Positions 1 through 7,304 of a stretch of DNA of 64,000 bases are shown here, piece after piece. The DNA comes from an uncultured Lachnospiraceae bacterium (GTDB lineage Bacteria; Bacillota; Clostridia; Lachnospirales; Lachnospiraceae): positions 1-64,000 of the forward strand of contig CADANF010000004.1 in the NCBI GenBank assembly GCA_902789175.1, read 5' to 3'. Both the position numbers and the translations under genes were made by a program. Within the stretch, counting starts at the first letter, position 1. The number at the start of each line of letters is the position of its first letter. The notes under the pieces were generated by a model. That model was not told the origin of the DNA, ran no database searches, and was given only the letters and a program-made list of their open reading frames with translations.

Positions 1-62
1 CTGAGTGTAAGGGCCGTAAGGCTTTCAGCTGAGGTGTACTAATAGGTCGAGGGCTTATCCTA
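1..62 (+). rRNA. 23S ribosomal RNA, 3' end
   Basis: The first bases match the conserved 3' terminus of bacterial 23S rRNA: the helix of the last domain, then GTACTAATAGGTCGAGGGCTT, corresponding to the E. coli segment GTACTAATGAACCGTGAGGCTT. The gene enters from the left edge, so only its last ~60 nt are present. The exact mature 3' end (about 60-64) is estimated by analogy. Confidence 0.93.
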
Positions 63-114
63 ATAGAGATTAAAGCGTAATGCTTCTAAAAAAGTTTGTG
101 ATAAAGGATTTAAC

Positions 115-142
115 TTGCTGTATGAGGTTTTCAAAGTATAAT
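115..142 (+). promoter_or_regulatory. possible sigma-A promoter before tRNA-Trp
   Basis: TTGCTG at 115-120 and a perfect TATAAT at 137-142 are separated by 16 bp. It lies between the 23S end and the tRNA. A start near 149 would fall inside the hairpin at 149-170, so the promoter and terminator readings compete. The tRNA may instead be co-transcribed with the rRNA operon. Confidence 0.35.
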
Positions 143-148
143 TTAAAG

Positions 149-175
149 AGAATCCAATAATTTGGGTTCTTTTTT
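149..175 (+). terminator. intrinsic terminator after 23S rRNA
   Basis: AGAATCCAA (149-157) pairs with TTGGGTTCT (162-170) through a short loop and is followed by a run of T. This is a compact hairpin plus U-tract placed right after the rRNA gene. Confidence 0.6.
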
Positions 176-182
176 ATAACAT

Positions 183-253
183 AGGGGATTGGTCAAATGG
201 TATGATAGGGGTCTCCAAAACCTTTGGCGGGAGTTCGATTCTCTCATCCCCTG
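183..253 (+). tRNA. tRNA-Trp (anticodon CCA)
   Basis: A full cloverleaf can be drawn. The acceptor stem is AGGGGAT paired with ATCCCCT. The anticodon stem GGGGT/ACCTT closes the loop CTCCAAA with anticodon CCA. The T arm holds GTTCGATT. The discriminator base is G, as expected for tryptophan, and the 3' CCA is not encoded. The gene sits ~120 bp after the 23S rRNA and directly before a strong terminator. Confidence 0.93.
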
Positions 254-260
254 TAGAGTA

Positions 261-290
261 AAGCGCTGGATTTTATCCAGCGCTTTTTTT
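261..290 (+). terminator. intrinsic terminator after tRNA-Trp
   Basis: AAGCGCTGGA pairs with TCCAGCGCTT across a short loop, followed by seven T residues. It ends the rRNA/tRNA transcription unit. Confidence 0.85.
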
Positions 291-304
291 GCGTAGGCAA
301 CGAG

Positions 305-457
305 CCAAGGTTCCTGCATTGTGCTTGCACAAAATGCGGGAACTTTGGTGACTGCCCGTCATCGAGCCGCCAGGCGAGATGATGTTTTGCGCTCCATGAC
401 ACGAAAGAATGCCATCAAAGGGCTTATTTTACCTCTGATGGCATTACTTCGTGTGTC
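305..457. other. cluster of three hairpins, non-coding
   Basis: Three consecutive inverted repeats fill this gap. The first is 305-348, about 20 bp long, with two T at its tip. The second is 359-382, in which TCATC-GA-GCC pairs with GGC-GA-GATGA so that two tandem G.A mismatches sit in the stem. The third is 398-457, with a ~20-bp stem whose arms start GACACGAA and end GTGTGTC. A reading frame through 321-539 looks like nothing known and runs across the stems. The pattern fits a structured RNA or a dispersed repeat element. The remaining bases to 582 hold nothing recognisable. Confidence 0.55.
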
Positions 458-582
458 TTATTTATTTTGGCGTCCGTTAATTCTTCAACATATCATCATC
501 ATGATCCTGGATGGAAGCCCATTCCTCACAATTAAATAATTTTATAAACTTTTTCATATTATGTTACCTAACAAATTTGATC

Positions 583-1632
583 CTAAGCAGAGGTAGAGGT
601 GTTCTGATTTTCATTTAGCCATTTATCAAAATCATCTTCTTTTACAGTTCCAACTGAATATTGGTTTTTATCAACTTCAGAAACAACAGCACGAGCTTTA
701 GAGTTATTTTTAATGATTAATAATATACAAATACAAACTATTAAGAAAACAAAAATCAATAAATATTGTTTAGATGATGCAGCTTTATAGGATGTCTTAG
801 ATATCTCAATACCAAAGGTGGAACTATTATAATGATTGGATCTGACATGGAGAGGAAAATCAGCGTCACTTTTAAGAAAGTATTTGTAAGAGATTTTATC
901 TCCTCCTTGATCGTCCCATGTTACATCCATGTTATACCAGTTACCATCAATTTTAACTACATTCCATGCATGATTTATTGTTGTGTCATTGCCGCCAATA
1001 CCAATAATGAGTCTTGCATCTATCCCGGCTTTATTACAAAGATAAAATGTTGCCATGGCATATCCATTACATACCATTACACCATCCCTGAAACCTTCAA
1101 TATCAGTATAATTTTCATTGTTTTTGCGATAGTCATAATCAAAATTTTTTATTAGATAATCATGTATATTTTTAACTGTTTCGTAATCATCCTTTCCTTT
1201 AAGGCTTTCTGCAAGCTCGGACATCTTATTAAAATGGCTGTCCATTGTTGGCTTAGGATAAGGAAATGTTATTCTAATCCATGCTGTACAAGTATTACTA
1301 TCGTATGGCATCTTACACTCGCCTTTAAAGTCAATTAAATAATTGCCGAGATAACAGCCGCTCATAAGAGGATTGTCACTATCATAGTGATATAAATATT
1401 CATCATAAAAACCTTCATCTACCAGCCAGCCATAAAGAGAGCTGTCTAGAGTATAGCTTTTATAAAGAGTTCTATCAGATATCTGTTTTGAAATAGCTTT
1501 AAAAAACTCTTCCTTAGTGCTTATAGTTGGTTCTTTGGCTGCGGAAGTATTAATATTTGTAGTATTTACAGGTATAGCAAATATTAATATTAATAAAATG
1601 ACTGCAATAACTGATTTAAATTTTTTCTTCAT
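583..1632 (-). CDS. secreted transglutaminase-like protein
   Basis: Protein of 349 residues. It has an N-terminal signal peptide (MKKKFKSVIAVILLILIFAI) and a transglutaminase-like core at about 150-245. The Cys-His-Asp triad of the superfamily is visible as C188 in VMVCNGYA, H221 in INHAWNVV and D236 in NMDVTWD. A hydrophobic segment near 289-307 could anchor the C-terminus, followed by a ~40-residue hydrophilic tail. The family contains peptidases and transamidases; the sequence does not give the substrate. The product is probably extracytoplasmic and cell-surface attached. It is a single gene on the minus strand, divergent from the FliB-like gene. The start is supported by the signal peptide and an upstream GGAGGG-like site. 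Confidence 0.8.
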   Translation of the reverse strand: MKKKFKSVIAVILLILIFAIPVNTTNINTSAAKEPTISTKEEFFKAISKQISDRTLYKSYTLDSSLYGWLVDEGFYDEYLYHYDSDNPLMSGCYLGNYLIDFKGECKMPYDSNTCTAWIRITFPYPKPTMDSHFNKMSELAESLKGKDDYETVKNIHDYLIKNFDYDYRKNNENYTDIEGFRDGVMVCNGYAMATFYLCNKAGIDARLIIGIGGNDTTINHAWNVVKIDGNWYNMDVTWDDQGGDKISYKYFLKSDADFPLHVRSNHYNSSTFGIEISKTSYKAASSKQYLLIFVFLIVCICILLIIKNNSKARAVVSEVDKNQYSVGTVKEDDFDKWLNENQNTSTSA

Positions 1633-1710
1633 TTACCCTCCATTGAAAAAGTTCGCGGTAAGACATTATACCATTATTTAATCTCAAAAAAAATATATTA
1701 TTTACTATTA

Positions 1711-1750
1711 TATTTAAGTGACGTTATACTAGTATAACGTCACTTAAATA
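1711..1750. repeat. 40-bp perfect palindrome at element end
   Basis: The 20 bases at 1711-1730 are the exact reverse complement of 1731-1750, centred on ACTAGT. The right half is the left end of the dispersed element at 1728-1866. The left half therefore looks like a second, truncated element end in opposite orientation. Confidence 0.85.
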
Positions 1751-1866
1751 ACTGGACCGAATGCTTGCCTGCTTACATCGATAGCACGCCTCAAAAATCC
1801 TCAGCGTAGCCCGCTACGCAAGCATTCAGCGCATTAGTCCAGTTATTTTGCGAACGTTATACTAGA
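1728..1866 (+). mobile_element. MITE-like palindromic element, copy 1 (deleted)
   Basis: This 139-bp segment matches 23293-23459 almost base for base: three substitutions and one 28-nt internal deletion relative to copy 2. Its ends are inverted repeats (ACTAGTATAACGT and ACGTTATACTAG), followed by ATAACTGGAC and GTCCAGTTAT as a second inverted block. It encodes no protein. It sits in the gap between divergent genes. The right end supplies a TATACT that could act as an outward -10 for the FliB-like gene, but no good -35 is seen. Confidence 0.75.
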
Positions 1867-1901
1867 TTGAACGAATTAAAACCTTTAGAAGGAGAAGATA
1901 T

Positions 1902-2864
1902 ATGTTTATCAAACCTGAGTTTTTTGAAGAATTTAAATGTAAGGCTTCAGAGTGCCGTAATACCTGCTGTAAGGGGTGGGAGATAGATATTGATCCTATA
2001 AGTTTAAATAGATACCTGAATTATGAAGGGAAATTTGGAAAGAAGATGAAGGATTCCATAACATTTCAGGATGAAGAGTTTTGTTTTAAGACAGATGAAA
2101 GTGGAAGATGTCCTTTCTTAAGAAAGGATGGACTTTGTGAGATAATTATAGAAAAAGGTGAGGATGAACTAAGTGATATATGCGCACTGCATCCCAGGTT
2201 TTTTTATGATATTAAAGATATTTCCTATAGTGGATTTGGAATGGCTTGTGAAGTTATCAGCGACAAGATAGTAAATGAACTTAAAAATAATGATCTTATA
2301 TTTATAGTGGAAGATACGAAAGATGACGGTGATCTCTGCCAAAAGAATGTTACGCTTAAAGAGGTACATGAATATAATAGGAAGATGGACGAAGCTTTAA
2401 ATGATACAGAGTTTTGTTTTTCATTTTTAGATTTTCTATTAACCAAGGGTATTTTTAAGGAAGAGAGTATATACGCTATAATTTCAAGTATTGAACCGAT
2501 TGATGAACAGTGGGTAGAAGAATTAAAGGCTGTTAAAGGTGTAAGCTTTGATTTAATAAGTATTAAAGAAAATCCTTCACTTTGCGCAGCCTTAAACAGG
2601 ATCTATCAATATATCTTCTTTAGATCTATGGGAAGTTGTTATGATGAGGAAATGGATCAAATAGATATACAGCGCTATAGTGGCTTGGATCATTTTGCTG
2701 CATATAACACAGAACTTATATATTTATTATTTAAAGCCAATAAGGATAATGAAGGTAAATATTCACTATCTGATGCAGCAAGACGATGGTCCGCGCAGAT
2801 TGAATATGCATCGGAAACTGTACAGGATCTGTTAAAAAATGTATATATGGTCAAAAAGATATAA
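1902..2864 (+). CDS. FliB-like flagellin lysine-N-methylase family protein
   Basis: Protein of 320 residues starting after AGAAGGAGAAG. The N-terminal part carries a cysteine cluster typical of the FliB/CxxCxxCC family: C13, C18, C22-C23, C61, C70, C79, then C94 with ALHPRF, and C116. Members are annotated as methylases that modify lysines on flagellin, with the cysteines thought to hold a metal cluster. The cytoplasm is the expected location. No flagellar gene lies nearby, so the target is inferred only from the family. Its upstream region is the dispersed element at 1728-1866. The C-terminal half (120-320) has no motif I recognise. Confidence 0.75.
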   Translation: MFIKPEFFEEFKCKASECRNTCCKGWEIDIDPISLNRYLNYEGKFGKKMKDSITFQDEEFCFKTDESGRCPFLRKDGLCEIIIEKGEDELSDICALHPRFFYDIKDISYSGFGMACEVISDKIVNELKNNDLIFIVEDTKDDGDLCQKNVTLKEVHEYNRKMDEALNDTEFCFSFLDFLLTKGIFKEESIYAIISSIEPIDEQWVEELKAVKGVSFDLISIKENPSLCAALNRIYQYIFFRSMGSCYDEEMDQIDIQRYSGLDHFAAYNTELIYLLFKANKDNEGKYSLSDAARRWSAQIEYASETVQDLLKNVYMVKKI

Positions 2865-2912
2865 CTTATGGTTGGATTTGATATTCAATCTGCATAATAT
2901 TTTAGTACAGCA

Positions 2913-2941
2913 TTGTTTTTACTTAACAAATTTTGTATACT
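2913..2941 (+). promoter_or_regulatory. sigma-A promoter for TVP38/tubulin-like unit
   Basis: TTGTTT at 2913-2918, a 17-bp spacer and TATACT at 2936-2941. Transcription would start near 2948, about 20 bp before the first start codon of the membrane protein. Confidence 0.55.
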
Positions 2942-2968
2942 ATAAGTTAGTTTTTTGTTAGAAACTAA

Positions 2969-3664
2969 ATGTTGAACAGGTATGGTATGAAGAAAAAACA
3001 GGTTTTGGCTGTAGTGCTTATGATCATCATTTTCGCTATAGTCCTTCTTATGTCATATTACATATGTGAGCCTATGCTTAAAATGGTTAAGGATCCTGAT
3101 ATGTTCAGAAACTTCGTAGCAAGCAAAGGTATAAAGGGAGTACTTACTTTTATGGTTGCCATGACTCTTCAGGTTATTGCAGCAGTAATACCTGGAGGAC
3201 CATTTGAAATAGCAGCGGGTTATGCCTTTGGAGCATTTTATGGAGCTTTGATCGCAGATATAGCTATGACTATTGGAAGTGTTATCGTTTTTCTTTTTGT
3301 AAAGAAATTCGGAATGAATTTTGCCAGTCTCTTCGTATCAAAAGAAAAAATCGAATCTTTGAAATTTCTTAAAACAACTAAGAAATCAGAGTTCATTATA
3401 TTTATGTTATTCCTGATACCGGGAACACCTAAGGATCTGCTGAGTTATGCTGTTGGTCTTACAGATTTAAAGCTTGGAGCGTGGCTGTTTATAACATTTG
3501 TAGGGAGATTTCCAGCCATACTTCTTTCTACATATAGTGGAACTCTGGCAGTTAAGAAGGATTATACGTTATTTATCATTATAATAGCAGTGATCATCCT
3601 CCTTGGCCTGATAGGGGGATTCTGGTATAAAAAATGGCATAAATGTCATGAGGATAAAGCATAA
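2969..3664 (+). CDS. TVP38/TMEM64 (DedA-like) membrane protein
   Basis: Protein of 231 residues. A first hydrophobic helix (about 10-27) is followed by the SNARE-associated/VTT core. That core has the re-entrant motif VIPGGPFEIAAGYAFG, a second half-repeat around LIPGTPKDLLSYAVG, and the conserved FVGRFPAILLSTYSG. The C-terminal helix ends in basic residues. DedA-superfamily proteins are polytopic inner-membrane proteins linked to lipid scrambling or transport; the substrate cannot be read here. The start at 2969 has no clear Shine-Dalgarno. An alternative ATG at 2987 (MKKKQVLAVV) follows ACAGG and gives a more typical N-terminus. It is followed 31 bp later by the tubulin-like gene and is probably co-transcribed with it. 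Confidence 0.82.
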   Translation: MLNRYGMKKKQVLAVVLMIIIFAIVLLMSYYICEPMLKMVKDPDMFRNFVASKGIKGVLTFMVAMTLQVIAAVIPGGPFEIAAGYAFGAFYGALIADIAMTIGSVIVFLFVKKFGMNFASLFVSKEKIESLKFLKTTKKSEFIIFMLFLIPGTPKDLLSYAVGLTDLKLGAWLFITFVGRFPAILLSTYSGTLAVKKDYTLFIIIIAVIILLGLIGGFWYKKWHKCHEDKA

Positions 3665-3695
3665 TACTCAGTTTTACAGTGGGAGAAGGAAAATT

Positions 3696-6182
3696 ATGAT
3701 TCTTATTGATACACAAAAAGAAGAATTTGAACGTCTTAAAGAACTAAGAATATTTGAAAAAGAAAATCCAGATCTCTTTAATGGTAATATTCTTTTTGTT
3801 GGACTTGGAGGACTTGGTACAAATGTCATCAGGTCTTTAAAAGCAATGATGAGATATCATATTTCCAAGGAGGATAATATCCATTTCCTTTCAATTGACT
3901 CATGTATTTCTGACATGGAGTCTTCTTTAATGGACCAGGCAAATGGTCGTGCACTTTTAAATTCAGAAATCATAAGTATATATAGAGAAAACCTTCATGA
4001 TATTATGATCAATGGAACTGGACAGGGAATGGTTCAGGATTCACTTGCAAAGTGGATGAGTAAGGATTTTCCAAAGATCAATATCGGACCTGAAGGAGCT
4101 AAAGGTAACAGACAGATAGGAAGACTTATGTTCTCAAATGCCTATGAGGATATAAGATTTCTCCTTTTTGAAAAACTAGAGGAATATTATGCTGATTCTG
4201 ATTCCAGAGGATTGGACGTATTCTTTGTTACTGGTCTTGGCGGTGGTACAGGAAGTGGTATCCTGGCAGATGTGGCGTATAATGTCAGAGCCTATGCAAA
4301 GATGAAGAAGTGGGACAACGTAAGACTTGGCGGTTTCCTCCTTACTCCTGATACCTTATACGGAAATGAAGATGTTTATGATAATAAAGAATTATGTACA
4401 TTAATGAATGCTAACTGCTATGCTGCAATGTCAGAGATAGAAGAACTTATGGCAAATGCACAAAATGACAGATCATATGTATTTGAATCAGGTGTACATA
4501 GACTTTCAATAAAAGCAGATATATTTGACTCATGTATGGTAGTGACTGGCAGAAAAGATACAGATGACGGATTCGTTCCCGTAAAGACTCTTTGCAGTGA
4601 TGCGGCATACATCCTTCTTAAACTTTCAAAAGTTAAATATATCGGAAATGGCTCTATTTCAAAGGGTACTAAGAAAATTCTCCGTGATGCCTTCTTTAGC
4701 GAGAGCAAGGGAACATTTAAGATAATAAATGAACTTGATTATAAGATTCCTGTAAAGGAAATCGAAAATATATGTGAGTATCAGGTATTTAATGCAGCTT
4801 ATAGAGATATTCATGGGGTGCCGGATGATAAGAGACTTCTTCAGAACTCTGATGAAACCTTTGGAAGACTCAGGGAATTTCTTAATAGTGGAACAGAGGA
4901 TGAGATCTATCTTCCTATCAAGGGACTTCTTAGGATCAGTATGTATGAAAAACCTGATTATAAGAGTATTAAAAAAGGTTTTGATGATTTCAGAGGAAGA
5001 GCATTAAGAGATTATCAGTCTTTTGAAAGAAATATTGATACTGCTATAAAGGAATATAAAGATCAGGTCATAAATACCATGAAGCAGCATATCAATGAAT
5101 ACCTTCGCGATTATGGACCATTTGTAACTGTTGCAATCATTGGATCAGCGGGATTTGCTGATAATGATAAGGATACAGGAATGATAAAAATCCTGAAGGA
5201 AATGAATGATAGATTAAATGAAGAACATAATCCTCAGGATTATGGAAGAATCATAGATTCCATAGTAGATATGACATCTCGCCGTTTCTTCACCTTCCCA
5301 GGGGCAAAGCGTGAGACTGAAAATGGATATTATGATGCTTCTGTTAAGAACATTCTGCAGAAAGAAAGAAGACTTATCAGAAATGAACTTCATGATCAGG
5401 ATTTCTTTGGAGATATCATCAGAAAACTGAGACGTAGAAGTGAAAGGATTATGGATATCTACGCACAGTTTGATGAAGATTTAAGAAATGAAGTAAGTTA
5501 TCTTAATGAAGTTGGAAAGAAGATGGTAAGCTTTCTGTTAAAGGATGCAAGAAGATATGAATATCTTCCAATCGATTATATAGATGCTGAAAGAGTAGAG
5601 TATTTCAGAGTGGGACTTATCCGTATCATGCTGGATCATGAAGTGGATATTGATAACGGCAGGATTGTTCCAATCAAAGATAAATTGGAAAAACTCTATA
5701 CAGATTTCTTTAGAGGAATCGGTACATATCCAGGAGAGAAAGTTATTTATACAGCTTTCGCTGATGAAAGACCAAATGTAGCTGAAACAAATATGATGTT
5801 TGCATCTCCTACAAATGAGAGAAGAGCTGAAGTGATGAATCGTGCTGCTAATGCTTTCGTTAAGGCGACTGGAACAAAGGTATCAAATAAACAGGTTTGT
5901 CTTTTAAATGAAAAAGGCATGAAGGATGCTATAAGAAAGAGATACGTATCTCTTCCTGAAGCAATGCCATACTTCTCAGATGCTGTTAAAAAGATACTGA
6001 TGACAGCACCATATAATTATGAATCTGGTGTTATCACATTAAATGCCGGTGCATATGAAATTTCAGTAGAAGATATCTTTACTGGTGTAAGTAAAGATAT
6101 GTTCTGGACATCTAATGAGATGGCTAAAGATTATGGAATGGTGGCCCAGTCAGATTATAAGGGCCTTCATATTGAGGGCTGA
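3696..6182 (+). CDS. large tubulin-like GTPase
   Basis: Protein of 828 residues from the ATG preceded by GGGAGAAGGA; an upstream in-frame ATG at 3648 would overlap the previous gene and lacks a site. The N-terminus shows a nucleotide-binding loop (NILFVGLGGLGTNVIRSL, G36-G41 region). Residues 182-188 are GGGTGSG, the signature loop of tubulin/FtsZ GTPases, within VTGLGGGTGSGILADVAYN. The N-terminal ~350 residues therefore form a tubulin-like domain of the kind grouped as 'tubulin-like' (PF13809-type). The C-terminal ~450 residues are mostly helical and unassigned. The length is about twice FtsZ. It could form cytoskeletal filaments in the cytoplasm; partner and role are unknown. The neighbours are a DedA-like membrane protein and RNHCP zinc proteins, with a terminator directly after it. 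Confidence 0.78.
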   Translation: MILIDTQKEEFERLKELRIFEKENPDLFNGNILFVGLGGLGTNVIRSLKAMMRYHISKEDNIHFLSIDSCISDMESSLMDQANGRALLNSEIISIYRENLHDIMINGTGQGMVQDSLAKWMSKDFPKINIGPEGAKGNRQIGRLMFSNAYEDIRFLLFEKLEEYYADSDSRGLDVFFVTGLGGGTGSGILADVAYNVRAYAKMKKWDNVRLGGFLLTPDTLYGNEDVYDNKELCTLMNANCYAAMSEIEELMANAQNDRSYVFESGVHRLSIKADIFDSCMVVTGRKDTDDGFVPVKTLCSDAAYILLKLSKVKYIGNGSISKGTKKILRDAFFSESKGTFKIINELDYKIPVKEIENICEYQVFNAAYRDIHGVPDDKRLLQNSDETFGRLREFLNSGTEDEIYLPIKGLLRISMYEKPDYKSIKKGFDDFRGRALRDYQSFERNIDTAIKEYKDQVINTMKQHINEYLRDYGPFVTVAIIGSAGFADNDKDTGMIKILKEMNDRLNEEHNPQDYGRIIDSIVDMTSRRFFTFPGAKRETENGYYDASVKNILQKERRLIRNELHDQDFFGDIIRKLRRRSERIMDIYAQFDEDLRNEVSYLNEVGKKMVSFLLKDARRYEYLPIDYIDAERVEYFRVGLIRIMLDHEVDIDNGRIVPIKDKLEKLYTDFFRGIGTYPGEKVIYTAFADERPNVAETNMMFASPTNERRAEVMNRAANAFVKATGTKVSNKQVCLLNEKGMKDAIRKRYVSLPEAMPYFSDAVKKILMTAPYNYESGVITLNAGAYEISVEDIFTGVSKDMFWTSNEMAKDYGMVAQSDYKGLHIEG

Positions 6183-6188
6183 TTAAAG

Positions 6189-6240
6189 AAAAACACCACC
6201 ACAAGCGGACTAAAATGTCCTTTTGTGGTGGTGTTTTTCT
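6189..6240. terminator. bidirectional intrinsic terminator
   Basis: AAACACCACCACAA pairs with TTTTGTGGTGGTGTTT around a loop that itself contains GGACTAAAATGTCC. A-rich and T-rich flanks allow it to stop the tubulin-like gene on the plus strand and possibly the RNHCP pair on the minus strand. Confidence 0.85.
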
Positions 6241-6281
6241 TATTTTAATTATCCCTCAATGTAGAGGTGTTTTTTGTACTC

Positions 6282-6719
6282 TTACTGATTCATGGAAGAG
6301 AGCATTTTCTTCAAACGCTCTTTGTCAAGTGGAGGATTGAGAAGGGGCTTCATGGCAAGAGCCATTAATTTCATAGGATTATCATCTGCGGCAACTCGGT
6401 TTGAACTGATCTTGCCACACTTTGTACATTTATGGATAATGGCCCATTCACCATTTTTTCTAACCCAGACACCTATTGGGATCATGAGACCGTGACAGCT
6501 GGAGGCCCTATCTCCAGGAACATTGTCAAGATGAAGACTTGATAGGCAGTAAGGACACTGATTTCTGTGGTCAGTACCTGCACCTTCAGGTTTAATGAGC
6601 TTTCCACAGTTTGCGCAGGTGAATTCTTCAACACATGCGTGAGTCATATAGTAATTTTTTTCATTTCTATCATTATTTGCTGCAGTTATTTTTTTACCGC
6701 CGATTTTTTTCTTATTCAT
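6282..6719 (-). CDS. RNHCP-domain zinc-binding protein
   Basis: Protein of 145 residues. After a basic N-terminal ~25 residues come three cysteine pairs: C35-C38 (TCANCGK), C55-C58 in HRNQCPYC, and C98-C101 (KCTKCG). HRNQCPYC is the hallmark of the RNHCP family (PF12647), small proteins of unknown function presumed to bind zinc or RNA. A conserved DDNPMKLMALAMKPLLNPP block follows. The gene overlaps the end of a related gene upstream by 8 bp, so the pair is translationally coupled and arose by tandem duplication. Confidence 0.75.
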   Translation of the reverse strand: MNKKKIGGKKITAANNDRNEKNYYMTHACVEEFTCANCGKLIKPEGAGTDHRNQCPYCLSSLHLDNVPGDRASSCHGLMIPIGVWVRKNGEWAIIHKCTKCGKISSNRVAADDNPMKLMALAMKPLLNPPLDKERLKKMLSSMNQ

Positions 6720-7068
6720 AATAGCCTCCTATGTTTCCTTCTCCGCCCATCATTTTTTCAAGATCATCAATCCTGTCGATTGGAAAAGGAGGATTTGCAA
6801 GAGGTTTCATAGCTATATTCATAAGTTTTAAAGGATTATCATCTTCGTTATGCTTTGAGAGTACAAATTCACCACAGAAGTTACATCTTTCGATGATATC
6901 CCAGCTTCCGTCTTCATTTACTGAAACACTGACAGGTTCCATAATACCGCCACATTCTTCGCCGTCTTCATCTTTTTCATGGATCATGGAAAGACAGTTA
7001 GGACAGTGTTCATATGTTTTATCGGTTGTATTTTCCCATCCACAGACAGGACATTTCTTTTTTATCAT
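6712..7068 (-). CDS. second RNHCP-like zinc protein
   Basis: Protein of 118 residues from the start preceded by CAGAGG on the minus strand; a longer start 15 codons upstream has no site. Cysteine pairs are C6-C9 (CPVCG), C22-C25 (HCPNCLS) and C62-C65 (RCNFCGE), and the tail DDNPLKLMNIAMKPLANPP matches the neighbour's. It is thus a paralogue in which the RN of the RNHCP motif has changed (YEHCPNC). It has a glycine-rich C-terminus (MMGGEGNIGGYYE). Function unknown; cytoplasmic. Its first position in the two-gene unit suggests the promoter lies in 7069-7200. Confidence 0.65.
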   Translation of the reverse strand: MIKKKCPVCGWENTTDKTYEHCPNCLSMIHEKDEDGEECGGIMEPVSVSVNEDGSWDIIERCNFCGEFVLSKHNEDDNPLKLMNIAMKPLANPPFPIDRIDDLEKMMGGEGNIGGYYE

Positions 7069-7202
7069 AGTTAACCTCTGTTTTATAAAATGAAAATTAA
7101 TACTATTTAACATAGATAGTGATATTTTAACATAGTAATTGTAGAAAAAGGAGTAAAAACTACTTTTTTATTATTTTTCTCTACAAATTCGAGGTTTTGT
7201 TG

Positions 7203-7272
7203 TATAATGGAATCTGTATGGCTTTCACTATAATCTTCCTGTGGGAGTAAATGGAAAAAGGGCGGATTATAG
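7203..7272 (+). promoter_or_regulatory. -10 element and leader hairpin before cbiG-like gene
   Basis: TATAAT at 7203-7208 is a perfect -10, but the matching -35 is weak. Downstream, CTATAATC (7228-7235) pairs with GATTATAG (7265-7272) around a 29-nt loop, 32 bp before the start codon. No cobalamin-riboswitch core is visible. The hairpin could be a transcript stabiliser or a small regulatory element. Confidence 0.35.
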
Positions 7273-7304
7273 CTGAGTAAATATATATTAGGTAGGAATA
7301 TGGT

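Noticed and set aside
63..182. 5S rRNA gene in the gap after 23S
   Set aside because: The gap has about the right length, but none of the conserved 5S segments (such as CCGAACACGGAAG-like) is present.
321..539. 72-codon reading frame after the tRNA
   Set aside because: It runs through two strong inverted repeats, has no ribosome site and its sequence looks like no protein family.
3648..3695. Earlier in-frame start of the tubulin-like gene
   Set aside because: It overlaps the previous gene and has no Shine-Dalgarno; the ATG at 3696 follows GGGAGAAGGA.
7114..7304. Cobalamin riboswitch before the cbiG-like gene
   Set aside because: No GCCACTG B12-box; only one simple stem is visible.
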